Source: Ruoffia tabacinasalis (GTDB lineage Bacteria; Bacillota; Bacilli; Lactobacillales; Aerococcaceae). Taken from it: 38,670 nucleotides of DNA. Positions 8,941 to 17,983 of this stretch are shown here, piece after piece (within the stretch, counting starts at the first letter, position 1; every line of letters starts with the position of its first letter). The notes below the pieces were generated by a model. The model was not told the DNA's origin. It was given only the letters and a program-made list of their open reading frames with translations, and did no database searches. The translations under genes and the position numbers were made by a program. The stretch is taken from positions 1 to 38,670 of the forward strand of contig NZ_VBSP01000021.1 of assembly GCF_005864045.1 (NCBI RefSeq), in the 5' to 3' direction.

Positions 8941-9700
8941 GGCTAAGATAAAATTCAGAAACATCAACAAATCCTTTGATGACAAAGAAATCATTAAAGA
9001 CTTGTCTTTTGATATCGAAGAAGGTCAATTCATAACGATTCTTGGCTCATCTGGGTCAGGTAAGACAACGACTTTAAAAATGGTCAATCGCTTGATCGAA
9101 CCAAACAGTGGTCAAATTGAAATCAATAATAAAGAAATCAAAGAGTATGATTTAATCGAATTGCGCCGACAAATCGGCTATGTTGTTCAACAAATTGGAC
9201 TTTTCCCACACATTACGATTGAAAAGAATATTGCTACCGTGCCAGAATTACTTGGCTGGGAACCAGAGAAGATTAAAGAACGCGTAACTGAACTAATGGC
9301 TTTAATTCAATTGCCGTATTCCGAATATGCACACCGATATCCTAAGCAATTATCCGGTGGTCAACAACAGCGTATTGGCGTGGCACGTGCACTCGCAGCC
9401 AATCCTCAAATTATGTTGTTAGACGAGCCTTTTGGTTCTGTTGATGCGATTACCCGTAAAGAATTGCAGTCACAAATTAAAGCAATCCATGCAGAATTAG
9501 ACAGTAAAACATTCCTATTCGTTACACATGACATCAATGAAGCCTTCTTACTCGGCGATCGCGTAATGATTATGGATAAAGGACGCATTGAACAATATGA
9601 TACGCCTCAAAATATTATAAAAAATCCAAAAGGTGCATTCGTGAATAGTTTATTAGATACGGTTCGCGAAGAAGAATCATTATGGAGTGAGTTAATATGA
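8933..9700 (+). CDS. Quaternary-amine ABC transporter ATP-binding protein, without CBS domains
   Basis: ATPase that powers the transporter. Walker A GSSGSGKTT (residues 38-46), Q-loop VVQQIGLFP, signature LSGGQQQR near 141, Walker B IMLLDEPFG near 160 and the H-loop FVTHD. It is closest to the OpuCA/OpuBA family by context. It is only 255 aa: the C-terminal tandem CBS domains that sense ionic strength in OpuA/OpuCA-type ATPases are absent. The start overlaps the upstream permease, with GGGGGAG upstream. Its stop overlaps the next permease start by 4 bases (ATGA). Inference: osmotic gating, if any, must act at the transcript rather than on the ATPase. Confidence 0.9.
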   Translation: MAKAKIKFRNINKSFDDKEIIKDLSFDIEEGQFITILGSSGSGKTTTLKMVNRLIEPNSGQIEINNKEIKEYDLIELRRQIGYVVQQIGLFPHITIEKNIATVPELLGWEPEKIKERVTELMALIQLPYSEYAHRYPKQLSGGQQQRIGVARALAANPQIMLLDEPFGSVDAITRKELQSQIKAIHAELDSKTFLFVTHDINEAFLLGDRVMIMDKGRIEQYDTPQNIIKNPKGAFVNSLLDTVREEESLWSELI

Positions 9701-10329
9701 TCGATTACTTAGTTCGATATAGTGACCGTCTTATTGATGCGACAGTAACACATCTGCAACTTGTGACCATCTCATTACTCATCGCCATTGCGATTGCTGG
9801 CGTGATTATCTACACTTTAATTCATAACCAAAGATGGTTAAAGCGACTGACTTACTTTTTCTCTGCTTTATATTCCGTTCCAAGTTATGCTTTGTTTGCG
9901 CTATTAATTCCTGTGACAGGCTTAGGCGCAGATACGGCTATGATTGTCCTCACATTGTACTGTGAATATATTTTGCTGCGGACCTTTAGTACAGGAATAC
10001 AAGAAATTGACCCTATGATTGTGGAAGCAGCTATCGGGATGGGAATGACGGATAAAGAATTATTCTTTCGAATCTACCTGCCACTTTCTTCTAAGGCAAT
10101 CTTTAGTGGGATTCGACTTGCCATGACTTCGAGTATCGGAATTGCGACCATTGGTGCGACAATTAATGCTGGAGGCTTAGGAACGATTCTCTTCTCAGGT
10201 TTAAGAACACAAGACATGGTTCAAATTCTTTGGGGGATGATTTTGACGGTTTTATTATGTATTGCGTGCAACTTTATCTTAATACAAATTGAAAAATTTG
10301 CGTTAAGAAATTATGAAGTGGAAGGTTAA
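9697..10329 (+). CDS. Quaternary-amine ABC transporter permease (second subunit)
   Basis: Second BPD-type permease, 210 aa with about five to six membrane helices. The EAA loop is recognisable as VEAAIGMGMTDKELFFRIYL, near residues 108-127, and the family-typical INAGGLGTILFSGL follows at about 165. It begins in the ATGA overlap with the ATPase gene and ends the four-gene operon, which stops at the hairpin 10364-10391. It pairs with the permease at 8305-8940. The assignment of which subunit is B and which is D is arbitrary. Confidence 0.88.
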   Translation: MIDYLVRYSDRLIDATVTHLQLVTISLLIAIAIAGVIIYTLIHNQRWLKRLTYFFSALYSVPSYALFALLIPVTGLGADTAMIVLTLYCEYILLRTFSTGIQEIDPMIVEAAIGMGMTDKELFFRIYLPLSSKAIFSGIRLAMTSSIGIATIGATINAGGLGTILFSGLRTQDMVQILWGMILTVLLCIACNFILIQIEKFALRNYEVEG

Positions 10330-10363
10330 TTTGCTTATAAAAGTTTGAAATTACTTGATGACT

Positions 10364-10391
10364 CCCAAATGTGAAAGCATTTGGGTATTTT
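10364..10391 (+). terminator. Terminator of the transporter operon
   Basis: CCCAAATG (10364-10371) and CATTTGGG (10378-10385) form a perfect 8-bp stem around TGAAAG, followed by TATTTTA. A TATAAT box at 10436-10441, without a good -35, may start the mutM transcript. Confidence 0.8.
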
Positions 10392-10467
10392 AATATAATT
10401 CGGTATTTTATGTCCAAAGTATATAGAAATTTTGTTATAATTATCATATGTAGAAAGAGGTGCTTGC

Positions 10468-11304
10468 ATGCCCGAGTTACCGGAAGTTGAAGTAAATCGA
10501 AAAGGTTTAGACAAATTAGTCAAAGGTAAAAAAATTAAAAATATTAACGTCTTTTGGAAGCGAATTGTTGTTCAATTTGAAGAGAATCCAAATGTCCTTC
10601 TGCCCTTAATTGATGAGACCATATTATCGGTGGACAGACGAGGTAAATACTTATTATTCCGTTTTCCTGATGGTTATTTAGTGTCTCATTTGCGGATGGA
10701 AGGAAAGTATTTTTATTTTCCAAAAGAGGAAGTACCACTAACAAAAGACAAACATACGCATGTCATCATTGAGTTTCATGATAAGAGCCAATTACATTAT
10801 AATGATGTACGGAAATTTGGTAGAATGGAGTATGTTCCAAAATATTTAATTGAAGCATTCTTTGCCGAACGAAAGATTGGTCCAGAACCAACGGAAGCAG
10901 AGTTTCATTTAGAGGACCTCAAAGATCAATTAGAGAAGTCAAAGCAACCTATCAAATCGGCTTTGTTATCACAAAAGATAGTAACTGGCTTAGGAAATAT
11001 TTATGTGGATGAAGTCCTATTCGAAGCGCAGATTCACCCACAAACAGCCGGATTCCAACTATCAGATAAACAAATCAATACCTTGTATCATGCTATAATT
11101 AATATAATGAGTAAGGCAGTGGAACTTGGTGGATCAACGATTCGAAGTTACCGCAATACTGTTGGAGAAGCAGGACGCTATCAGAACGAATTAAAAGTAT
11201 ATGGTAAGACCGGAGAGCCTTGTGTCCGGTGTCAAACTCCCATTGAGAAAATCCGCGTAGTCCAAAGAGGGACGCACTTTTGTACCGTTTGCCAAAGATT
11301 ATAA
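10468..11304 (+). CDS. mutM: Formamidopyrimidine-DNA glycosylase (Fpg)
   Basis: Bifunctional base-excision repair enzyme that removes 8-oxoguanine and ring-opened purines and cuts the abasic site. The N-terminal MPELPEVE keeps the catalytic Pro2 and Glu3. The beta-hairpin Lys lies in RRGKYLLF near residue 58, the helix-two-turn-helix segment in KIVTGLGNIYVDEVLF near 170, and the C-terminal zinc finger is CVRC...CTVC at 249-275. The length of 278 aa is normal. AAAGAGGTG precedes the start. coaE follows after 14 bases, the usual Firmicute pairing downstream of polA. Here the polA-mutM link is broken by the repeat array and transporter operon. Confidence 0.97.
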   Translation: MPELPEVEVNRKGLDKLVKGKKIKNINVFWKRIVVQFEENPNVLLPLIDETILSVDRRGKYLLFRFPDGYLVSHLRMEGKYFYFPKEEVPLTKDKHTHVIIEFHDKSQLHYNDVRKFGRMEYVPKYLIEAFFAERKIGPEPTEAEFHLEDLKDQLEKSKQPIKSALLSQKIVTGLGNIYVDEVLFEAQIHPQTAGFQLSDKQINTLYHAIINIMSKAVELGGSTIRSYRNTVGEAGRYQNELKVYGKTGEPCVRCQTPIEKIRVVQRGTHFCTVCQRL

Positions 11305-11318
11305 CAGGAGATAAACGC

Positions 11319-11915
11319 ATGAAAACTATTGCTATAACAGGAAGTATCGCAACTGGTAAATCCACGGTTTCAAAGTACTTAATTCAACAAGGGTATCCAG
11401 TGATTGATACAGATATTATTAGTCGTATTGTGGTTGAAAAAGGCACTATCGGCTTAGACCGTCTGAAAGAAAATTTCGGTGAAGGTATTATCCAAGAAGA
11501 TGGAACGTTAAACAGAAAAGCTTTAAGCAATATTGTGTTTAATGACGCAGCGAGTAAAGAGAAACTCAATCAGATTTTACATCCGTTAATTTCTAAAGAA
11601 TCCAAAGAGAGAATGGCAGCATATAAAGAAGAAGGCCATTCACTGATCTTTGTGGATATTCCTTTGTATTATGAAGTGGATATAGATATTCCAACGGATG
11701 CTGTCTGGCTTGTATACGTCTCCCCAGACATTCAATTAGAACGCTTAATGAAGCGGAATCTAATGAGTGAAGAAGATGCACGCCAACTTATTAGCAATCA
11801 AATATCGATTCAAGATAAGGCCAAATGGAGCGAAATCGTGATTGATAATTCAAACACACTTGAAGAGACTCATAAACAAATCGATCAACTATTAAAAGCA
11901 GAGAATAACAAGTAA
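11319..11915 (+). CDS. coaE: Dephospho-CoA kinase
   Basis: Last step of coenzyme A synthesis: phosphorylates the ribose 3'-OH of dephospho-CoA with ATP. P-loop GSIATGKST at residues 8-16, DTDIISR near 31 (acid at the CoA site), DIPLYYE near 107 and a lid region around RLMKRNLMSEEDA. The length from ATG 11319 is 198 aa, normal for the family. AGGAG at 11306-11310 fits this start, and an upstream in-frame ATG at 11280 lies inside mutM without a site. Cotranscribed with mutM and nrdR. Confidence 0.95.
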   Translation: MKTIAITGSIATGKSTVSKYLIQQGYPVIDTDIISRIVVEKGTIGLDRLKENFGEGIIQEDGTLNRKALSNIVFNDAASKEKLNQILHPLISKESKERMAAYKEEGHSLIFVDIPLYYEVDIDIPTDAVWLVYVSPDIQLERLMKRNLMSEEDARQLISNQISIQDKAKWSEIVIDNSNTLEETHKQIDQLLKAENNK

Positions 11916-11936
11916 TTACTTAAGGAGGTATGTACA

Positions 11937-12437
11937 ATGCAATGTCCTAAATGTCAGGGTCAGTCATCCAAAGTGATTGACTCACGTCCGGCAGAAGAGG
12001 GTCAATCCATTCGTCGAAGAAGAGAATGTTTACAATGTGGCTTTCGTTTCAATACTCATGAGCGGATCGAGCAATCACCATTACTAGTAGTAAAACGCGA
12101 TGGTACGCGTGAAGAATTTAATCGAGATAAATTAATGCGAGGCATTGTTCGAAGTGCGGAAAAACGGCCGATTGCGGTGGAGCAGATGAATGAACTTGTG
12201 AATCAAGTGGAAGAGTCCATTCGAGATGACGCTGACCAAGAGATCGAAACAAGCCGTATTGGGGAATATGTCATGCCTCTTCTTATGGAATTGGATGAGG
12301 TTGCCTACATTCGCTTTGCGAGTGTCTACCGTGAATTCCAATCGCGTGAGAGTTTCATGAAAGAATTAGAATCTATGGCAGGTAAGCATGGATCACAGAT
12401 TGAGGAAGGTCAAGATCAAGATGAGCCTAACCATTAA
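11937..12437 (+). CDS. nrdR: Transcriptional repressor NrdR
   Basis: Zinc-ribbon/ATP-cone repressor of ribonucleotide reductase genes, sensing dATP/ATP. Four-Cys ribbon CPKC...CLQC within residues 3-34 with the RRRRE DNA-contact patch between, then the ATP-cone from about 49 (VVKRDGTREEFNRDKL) to 139. It is 166 aa with an acidic tail after residue 145. A strong AAGGAGGT precedes it. Its last 17 bases overlap the start of dnaB, so the replication genes are translationally coupled to it. No NrdR box was found in this window. Confidence 0.96.
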   Translation: MQCPKCQGQSSKVIDSRPAEEGQSIRRRRECLQCGFRFNTHERIEQSPLLVVKRDGTREEFNRDKLMRGIVRSAEKRPIAVEQMNELVNQVEESIRDDADQEIETSRIGEYVMPLLMELDEVAYIRFASVYREFQSRESFMKELESMAGKHGSQIEEGQDQDEPNH

Positions 12438-13872
12438 TCCGCTTCAACCCTTTGTTTTAAAAGGGCAAGCAGATATTTCAGCTAATTATCTAGAAAGTTT
12501 AACTCATTTATATCAACCAATTATCGGTCCAGAAAGTATGGGTCTATACTTAACGCTAATGTCAATGCCAACAACTGTTCACTTGGATAGTCGCAGATCA
12601 TTACGTCATCAAATTTTACTACTTCACTTGAACATTGGTATTAAAGAATTGAACGAAGCACGGATAAAACTCGAGGCCGTCGGTTTAATGCGAACATATC
12701 GCGATATGAAATCAAATTCGAATCCCGTACATCAAACAATTCTCTATGATTTAAAGTTGCCCCTACTCAATCAAGCCTTTTTCCAAGATGCTTTATTAAG
12801 TACAGCTTTATTAAATCAATTGGGCGAGAAAGACTACGAAGAGTTAACAACACTTTTAACTGTAGAAGCGATTGATGAGGATCGTTATGCTGAGGAGACG
12901 TCCACCTTTCAAAAGGCGTTATATCCTATTCAAGTCAATGAAGCTGCTACAAAAGTTATTGACGAACAACCAGATAAAGTGCATAATTATGCACCCGGTT
13001 TAGAATATAGTCGTTTTATTTCTTATTTAATTTCTGAAGGAATAAACCATTCAGAATTATCTGAAGAATTGAAAAAACAGATTTATGCGATCCATGATAT
13101 TTACGGCAATACAGAAAGCGAGTTAGCTAATCTAGTATACTTAGCTATGGATAAAACTACCGGAAATGTAAATTTAAATGACTTGAAGAAAATTGCTCAA
13201 AGACAAAATAAAAAAGCTGAATCGAATTGGCAATCGAATTTGCAACAAGACCAACTTGAGCCAAGGACGAAGTCGAACCGAACGTCTCGAATGTATTCGA
13301 AAGAAGAAGTAGAAGACCGCAGACAACAATTAAAAGCGCAACATCCTGAATTAGCGCCAGAAGCGGTTCAATTGGTGATTTCGTGTGAACAAATGCCGAG
13401 TAATGCATTCTTGAATAAGATGAAGCAAGCCAAAAAAACTTTCGCAACCGATTCAGAACATTTTTATATTAGAGATTTAGCAGAAAAAACACGTTTAAAC
13501 GAACATGTTGTGAACTTTTTAATCTACTATCTTTTAGTGATTAACGACAGACCGAATATTTATAAAGGCGAATTGCAACGTGTAGCGAGTGAATGGGAAC
13601 AAGAGGAATTAACGGATATCCCTAAGGCGATGCAATATGTGAAAGAACAACGCAAGAAGAAAGAAATCGAACAGAAGCAAAGAGAAAACCGTTCGAATTA
13701 CAAGAAACGTGGACAATCCCAGCATCAAGAGATTATTCCATCTTGGTTGAAGGATAAGGAACAGTCCGTGCAACAACAAGAGAGTCCACAAACTGCATCT
13801 CAACCGCAATATAGTGAAGATGAGATGCGTAAGCGTCTGAATGAGTTAATAGGGGAAGAAGGTGATTCATAG
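12421..13872 (+). CDS. dnaB: Replication initiation and membrane attachment protein DnaB (Firmicute type)
   Basis: Bacillus-type DnaB, a helicase co-loader that works with DnaD and DnaI at oriC and in replication restart; it is not the replicative helicase. The 483-aa protein starts with the degenerate winged-helix DDBH1 region (residues 1 to about 200). A DDBH2/DnaD-like domain follows (about 300-400, containing FYIRDLAEKTRLNEHVVNFL), then a charged Gln-rich tail ending MRKRLNELIGEEGDS. I start it at ATG 12421, served by GAGGAAGG inside nrdR. An in-frame ATG at 12388 lacks a site. Its stop overlaps the GTG of dnaI by one base. Confidence 0.93.
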   Translation: MSLTINPLQPFVLKGQADISANYLESLTHLYQPIIGPESMGLYLTLMSMPTTVHLDSRRSLRHQILLLHLNIGIKELNEARIKLEAVGLMRTYRDMKSNSNPVHQTILYDLKLPLLNQAFFQDALLSTALLNQLGEKDYEELTTLLTVEAIDEDRYAEETSTFQKALYPIQVNEAATKVIDEQPDKVHNYAPGLEYSRFISYLISEGINHSELSEELKKQIYAIHDIYGNTESELANLVYLAMDKTTGNVNLNDLKKIAQRQNKKAESNWQSNLQQDQLEPRTKSNRTSRMYSKEEVEDRRQQLKAQHPELAPEAVQLVISCEQMPSNAFLNKMKQAKKTFATDSEHFYIRDLAEKTRLNEHVVNFLIYYLLVINDRPNIYKGELQRVASEWEQEELTDIPKAMQYVKEQRKKKEIEQKQRENRSNYKKRGQSQHQEIIPSWLKDKEQSVQQQESPQTASQPQYSEDEMRKRLNELIGEEGDS

Positions 13873-14801
13873 TGCAAAAAATTAATCAAATACTGACTCG
13901 GTTTACGAGAGATCCAAAGTTTCAAGCAGATTATAAAGCGACCGTCGATTATGTCTTAAATCATCCCGATGTCAAAGCGTTTGTGAACCAGCATGAAGAG
14001 GCCATTTCTCAAGAAATAATTGAAAATTCGCTTTCTAAATTGAATGAATTCGCACGGGAAATGGATCTAATAAGAAAAGGAGAACAAGGACAAAACCCTG
14101 GTTTTAAACCAGTTTTGTTCTTGAATTATAATTACATCGATGTGTCATATGTACCAACGAAGGCCTACTATGACAACAAAGAGAAGCAGCAACAAAGAAG
14201 TTTACTAGACAACCGAATGATGTCTGCGGATGTTAGAGAAGCAACCTTGACTGAGTATTATGCCAATACAGAGTCGCGTAAGCAACTTTTAGCCGAAGTG
14301 ATCAGCTTTTTAGATGAGTACAAGAAGAACCCACATCGTGCTCAAGGCTTATACATTTCTGGGGAATTCGGTGTAGGGAAGACTTATTTACTGGGTGCGT
14401 TAGCCAATGCACTGGTGAAGTTGAATAAAAGTGTGACGATGATGCATTATCCAACTTTTACAACGGAGATTAAATCAACCTTTGTGGATAACTCAACACA
14501 ACAAGTGTTAACAGATGTGAAGTCGGTCGATATCCTAATTATTGATGACATCGGAGCTGAAGCTAATACCGTTTGGGTACGTGATGAAGTATTGACGACC
14601 ATTCTTGAATACCGTATGAAGGAGTTATTACCTACATTCTTCTCGTCGAACTTTAACTTAAAAGAGATTGAAAGCCACTTAGCTCACTCAAGAGATGGTG
14701 GTAACGAAACAATTAAAGCCAAGCGAATTATGGAAAGAATTCGTTTCCTAGCAAAAGAAGTCTCCCTTACAGGAGAGAACTTAAGACATAGAAATAGATA
14801 A
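13872..14801 (+). CDS. dnaI: Primosomal protein DnaI, helicase loader
   Basis: AAA+ ATPase that loads the hexameric replicative helicase onto DNA with DnaB/DnaD. The N-terminal helicase-binding domain (about 1-100) contains LNYNYIDVSYVP. The C-terminal AAA+ domain has Walker A GEFGVGKTYL near residue 164, Walker B ILIIDDIGAE near 221 and sensor SSNFNLKEIE near 257. The length of 309 aa is normal. The GTG start at 13872 shares a base with the dnaB stop (TAGTG), and AAGAAGGTG lies upstream. The order nrdR-dnaB-dnaI is the standard Firmicute replication-restart cluster. Confidence 0.95.
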   Translation: MQKINQILTRFTRDPKFQADYKATVDYVLNHPDVKAFVNQHEEAISQEIIENSLSKLNEFAREMDLIRKGEQGQNPGFKPVLFLNYNYIDVSYVPTKAYYDNKEKQQQRSLLDNRMMSADVREATLTEYYANTESRKQLLAEVISFLDEYKKNPHRAQGLYISGEFGVGKTYLLGALANALVKLNKSVTMMHYPTFTTEIKSTFVDNSTQQVLTDVKSVDILIIDDIGAEANTVWVRDEVLTTILEYRMKELLPTFFSSNFNLKEIESHLAHSRDGGNETIKAKRIMERIRFLAKEVSLTGENLRHRNR

Positions 14802-14812
14802 GGAGGGATGAT

Positions 14813-15016
14813 TTGAACCGTAATCCTGAAGAAGAACTCAAACAAAAGCGACTATTCATGATTTATTTTGGAATCGCCTTAGCCATTCAAGTAATCGTCT
14901 TATTCATCTATTATTTTAGAGAAGGACAAACACAATTGGCCTTTCCAATGCTTCTGGGTATTTTTATTACAGGTGCTGGCTTGGTGACGCTTTCTCAGTT
15001 TGGTAAGCGACAATAG
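14813..15016 (+). CDS. Small two-helix membrane protein
   Basis: A 67-aa protein of unknown function with a charged N-terminus (NPEEELKQKR), two hydrophobic segments (about 15-34 and 41-60) and a KRQ tail: a small integral membrane protein with both ends probably cytoplasmic. The start is TTG at 14813, four bases after GGAGGGA. The ATG at 14808 runs straight into a stop, so TTG is the only plausible start. It is 11 bases behind dnaI and likely the last gene of that transcript. Confidence 0.75.
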   Translation: MNRNPEEELKQKRLFMIYFGIALAIQVIVLFIYYFREGQTQLAFPMLLGIFITGAGLVTLSQFGKRQ

Positions 15017-15394
15017 GACTTGTAATTCAATAAAAGTTATGATATAAATATGATATAACTTTTGCTGCCATTAGGAAGCGAAAAGCCCTTAAATGAATAA
15101 ACGACTTTACATGAAGACAACTTTGTAAACTCAATGCTTTCAGAGAGGGATGATTTGGTGCGACATCCTACATTGCTTTATATAAGACCCCTTCATATAC
15201 TTTTACTCTGAACTCGGTTTCGATATTAGGAGTAGACGCAGACGCCCGTTAAGCTTGAACGAAGTTCATAGAACACTCATTTAGTGTCTCTACGGAAAAA
15301 ATTGGGTGGAACCACGTATTAAATTTCACGTCCCATTGATTGAGTATACGCTCAGTCAATGGGATTTTTTTGTATATTATAAAAAAAGAGGAGA
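15017..15394 (+). promoter_or_regulatory. T-box leader of thrS
   Basis: Transcription-attenuating T-box riboswitch that reads uncharged tRNA-Thr. The AG-box-like AGAGAGGGA lies at 15142-15150. The T-box core TGGAACCACG is at 15307-15316, inside GGGTGGAACCACG (15304-15316), the antiterminator bulge that contacts the tRNA acceptor end. The terminator is a 14-bp stem, TCCCATTGATTGAG (15331-15344) with CTCAGTCAATGGGA (15351-15364), followed by T7. An ACT at 15212-15214 is a candidate threonine specifier codon; an ACT at 15205 is an alternative. An AT-rich hairpin at about 15029-15063 may end the dnaI transcript just before it. Confidence 0.88.
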
Positions 15395-15400
15395 ATGGTC

Positions 15401-17347
15401 ATGGACAAAATTAAATTAACGTTTCCAGATGGAAATGTAAAAGAATTTGACGCAGGTATTACAATTGCTGATGTTGCTGATTCAATTAGTAAATCACTTA
15501 AAAAAGCAGCCTTAGCAGGAAAACTAGATGGGGAAATTATTGATTACCATACACCGATTACTAAAGATGGTGCGATTGAAGTTATCACAAACAAAAGCCC
15601 TGAAGCTTTAGAATTAATGCGTCACTCATCAGCGCATCTATTAGCACATGCGTTAACTCGTTTATACCCAGGGATTCAATTTGGTGTAGGACCAGCGATT
15701 GAATCAGGATTCTACTACGATACTTATAAAGACGATCCAATCACTGAAGAAGACTTACCTAAGATTGAAAAAGAAATGAAGAAAATTATCTCAGAAAACC
15801 ACGACATTGTTGGTCGCGTCATTTCTAGAGAAGAAGCCTTAGAAATCTTCAAAGATGATGCTTTCAAACAAGAATTAATTAAAGAACTTCCGGAAGATGA
15901 AGAAATTTCGGTTTACCAACAAGGTGAATTTGTTGACTTATGTCGCGGGGGACACATGCCTTCAACAGGTAAGATTAAAGTGGTTAAATTATTATCACTG
16001 GCTGGTGCATACTGGAGAGGGAATTCAGATAACACTATGATGCAACGTGTTTACGGTACTGCATTCTTCAAACAAGATGAATTAGATGAATTCTTACGTG
16101 TACGTGAAGAAGCAAGAGAACGTGACCACCGTAAGTTAGGTAAAGAACTCGGTATCTTCATGATTAATCAAGAAGCAGGGCAAGGTCTCCCATTCTGGTT
16201 ACCAAACGGGGCAACAATCCGTCGTACCATTGAACGTTACATTATGGATAAAGAAATTAACTTAGGTTATGAACATGTGTATACACCAATCATGGCTAAA
16301 TCAGATTTATATAAAACTTCTGGTCACTGGGATCACTATAAAGATGACATGTTCCCATTAATGGATATGGGTGACGGCGAAATGCTAGCCCTACGTCCAA
16401 TGAACTGTCCACATCACATGTTAATTTACAAAAACGACATCCACTCTTACCGTGAATTACCAATCCGTATTGCGGAATTAGGTATGATGCACCGTTACGA
16501 AAAATCAGGTGCCTTATCAGGATTACAACGTGTACGTGAGATGACATTGAACGACGCGCATATCTTTGTACGTCCTGACCAAATTAAAGAAGAATTCAAA
16601 CGCGTACTGAAATTAATTGAAGATGTATACAACGACTTTAATATTACAGATTACCGCTTCCGCTTAAGCTACCGCGATCCAGAAGATAAAGAGAAATACT
16701 TTGATGACGATCAAATGTGGGAAAAAGCAGAAGCAATGTTAAAAGAAGCGATGGACGAATTAGGTCTAGAATACTTTGAAGCGATTGGTGAAGCAGCCTT
16801 CTACGGACCTAAATTAGACGTACAATTCAAGACGGCCATTGGTCTTGAAGAAACAATGTCTACGGTTCAATTAGACTTCTTATTACCAGAACGCTTTGAA
16901 TTAACCTATGTCGGTGAAGATGGACATAATACTCACCGTCCAGTAGTTATTCACCGTGGGGTTGTATCAACAATGGAACGTTTCGTTGCTTACTTAATCG
17001 AAGAGTATAAAGGGGCATTCCCAACATGGTTAGCGCCTGTTCAAGCAGTATTATTACCTGTAAGTAATGATGCGCATGGTGACCGTATTGAAGAACTTTA
17101 CCATGATTTAAGAGCGAAAGGTTACCGCGTTGAGATGGACTTACGTAACGAAAAATTAGGTTACAAGATTCGTGAAGCTCAAACGTCTAAAGTACCATAC
17201 CAAATCGTTATTGGAGACCAAGAGGTGGAAGACGGCACAGTGAATATCCGTCCATACAGCTCTAAAGATTCTCAAACAATGACTTACGACGAGTTTGTTG
17301 AATACCTTGAGAAAGATATCGCATCAAAAAGTCGTGACTCTGAATAA
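15401..17347 (+). CDS. thrS: Threonine--tRNA ligase
   Basis: Class II synthetase charging tRNA-Thr. TGS domain (residues 1-62), editing/SAD domain with [10 protein letters not shown] near 74 and CRGGHMP near 181. Catalytic core from about 240 has motif 2 [17 protein letters not shown], the zinc ligand in MNCPHHM and motif 3 [11 protein letters not shown]. The anticodon-binding domain starts about 540 ([13 protein letters not shown]). It is 648 aa from ATG 15401. The upstream in-frame ATG at 15395 is only one base past the AGAGGAG site, so 15401 with a seven-base gap is preferred. Expression is controlled by the T-box leader, and the transcript ends at 17370-17413. Confidence 0.97.
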   Translation: MDKIKLTFPDGNVKEFDAGITIADVADSISKSLKKAALAGKLDGEIIDYHTPITKDGAIEVITNKSPEALELMRHSSAHLLAHALTRLYPGIQFGVGPAIESGFYYDTYKDDPITEEDLPKIEKEMKKIISENHDIVGRVISREEALEIFKDDAFKQELIKELPEDEEISVYQQGEFVDLCRGGHMPSTGKIKVVKLLSLAGAYWRGNSDNTMMQRVYGTAFFKQDELDEFLRVREEARERDHRKLGKELGIFMINQEAGQGLPFWLPNGATIRRTIERYIMDKEINLGYEHVYTPIMAKSDLYKTSGHWDHYKDDMFPLMDMGDGEMLALRPMNCPHHMLIYKNDIHSYRELPIRIAELGMMHRYEKSGALSGLQRVREMTLNDAHIFVRPDQIKEEFKRVLKLIEDVYNDFNITDYRFRLSYRDPEDKEKYFDDDQMWEKAEAMLKEAMDELGLEYFEAIGEAAFYGPKLDVQFKTAIGLEETMSTVQLDFLLPERFELTYVGEDGHNTHRPVVIHRGVVSTMERFVAYLIEEYKGAFPTWLAPVQAVLLPVSNDAHGDRIEELYHDLRAKGYRVEMDLRNEKLGYKIREAQTSKVPYQIVIGDQEVEDGTVNIRPYSSKDSQTMTYDEFVEYLEKDIASKSRDSE

Positions 17348-17369
17348 TTTAAATAGTTAATAGCAGAAC

Positions 17370-17413
17370 AGCTCAACCGTTGTGGTTTATGACCATGATT
17401 GTTGAGCTTTTTT
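17370..17413 (+). terminator. Terminator after thrS
   Basis: AGCTCAAC (17370-17377) pairs with GTTGAGCT (17401-17408). An inner TGGT/ACCA stem extends the hairpin, and a T7 tail follows. Confidence 0.9.
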
Positions 17414-17528
17414 GCATGGAAGTGAGGGACTAAAGTGCCGACCACAATTTGCGTATCTCGTGACTTTACTTTAAGTTAGCGCTAAGCTAATTATATACAG
17501 CTTTAAACAACTTAAGGAGGATTATATT
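17414..17528 (+). promoter_or_regulatory. Upstream region of the DUF488 gene with a 10-bp palindrome
   Basis: Contains the perfect palindrome TTAGCGCTAA at 17476-17485, followed by AAGCTAATTATATACAG and, after 20 bases, AAGGAGG. A TATATA stretch at 17492-17497 may be the -10 element, which would place the palindrome in the spacer, an operator-like position. No clear -35 box. Confidence 0.4.
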
Positions 17529-17891
17529 ATGGCGAAAATACATATTAAAAGAGCTTATGATGATGCTAAAGACCAAGATGGTTACCGCATACTAGTGGAC
17601 CGTCTATGGCCAAGAGGCATTAAGAAAGAAGACTTACATCATGATGAGTGGTTTAAAGACATGGCCCCTTCATCAGACTTACGTAAAGACTTTGATCATG
17701 AAGAGGATAAATTCTCATGGTTCAAAGAAAAATATGAAGAAGAGTTGAACAATCATGATGAGAAAAATTCTTGGCTAGCTTTGGTCAAAGAAAAATTAGA
17801 TGATGGTCCTGTAACTTTGTTATATGCAGCTAAGGATAAGGACAATAATAATGCTGTTGTATTAAAAGAATGGACAGAGGATCATCTATAA
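17529..17891 (+). CDS. DUF488 family protein, YeaO-like
   Basis: A 120-aa cytoplasmic protein of the DUF488 family. The hallmark GYRILVDRLWPRGIKKEDL spans residues 18-36, followed by WFKDMAPSSDLRKDF and the C-terminal VTLLYAAKDKDNNNAVVLKE. The biochemical role of the family is unsettled. It has an optimal AAGGAGG site and appears to be a single-gene transcript with its own promoter. A nearby palindrome hints at specific regulation. No terminator is obvious before the next gene. Confidence 0.88.
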   Translation: MAKIHIKRAYDDAKDQDGYRILVDRLWPRGIKKEDLHHDEWFKDMAPSSDLRKDFDHEEDKFSWFKEKYEEELNNHDEKNSWLALVKEKLDDGPVTLLYAAKDKDNNNAVVLKEWTEDHL

Positions 17892-17917
17892 AAATACTCG
17901 ATACAATCAATTTCATT

Positions 17918-17946
17918 TTACTTTTAACTAATAACATCGCTATAAT
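17918..17946 (+). promoter_or_regulatory. Promoter of the 202-aa membrane protein
   Basis: TTACTT (17918-17923), 17-base spacer, TATAAT (17941-17946). The -35 box is weak, the -10 perfect. GAGGAGG lies about eight bases before the ATG at 17984. Confidence 0.55.
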
Positions 17947-17983
17947 GGAAAGAAAGAGATTAAAAAATTGAGGAGGAAAATAA

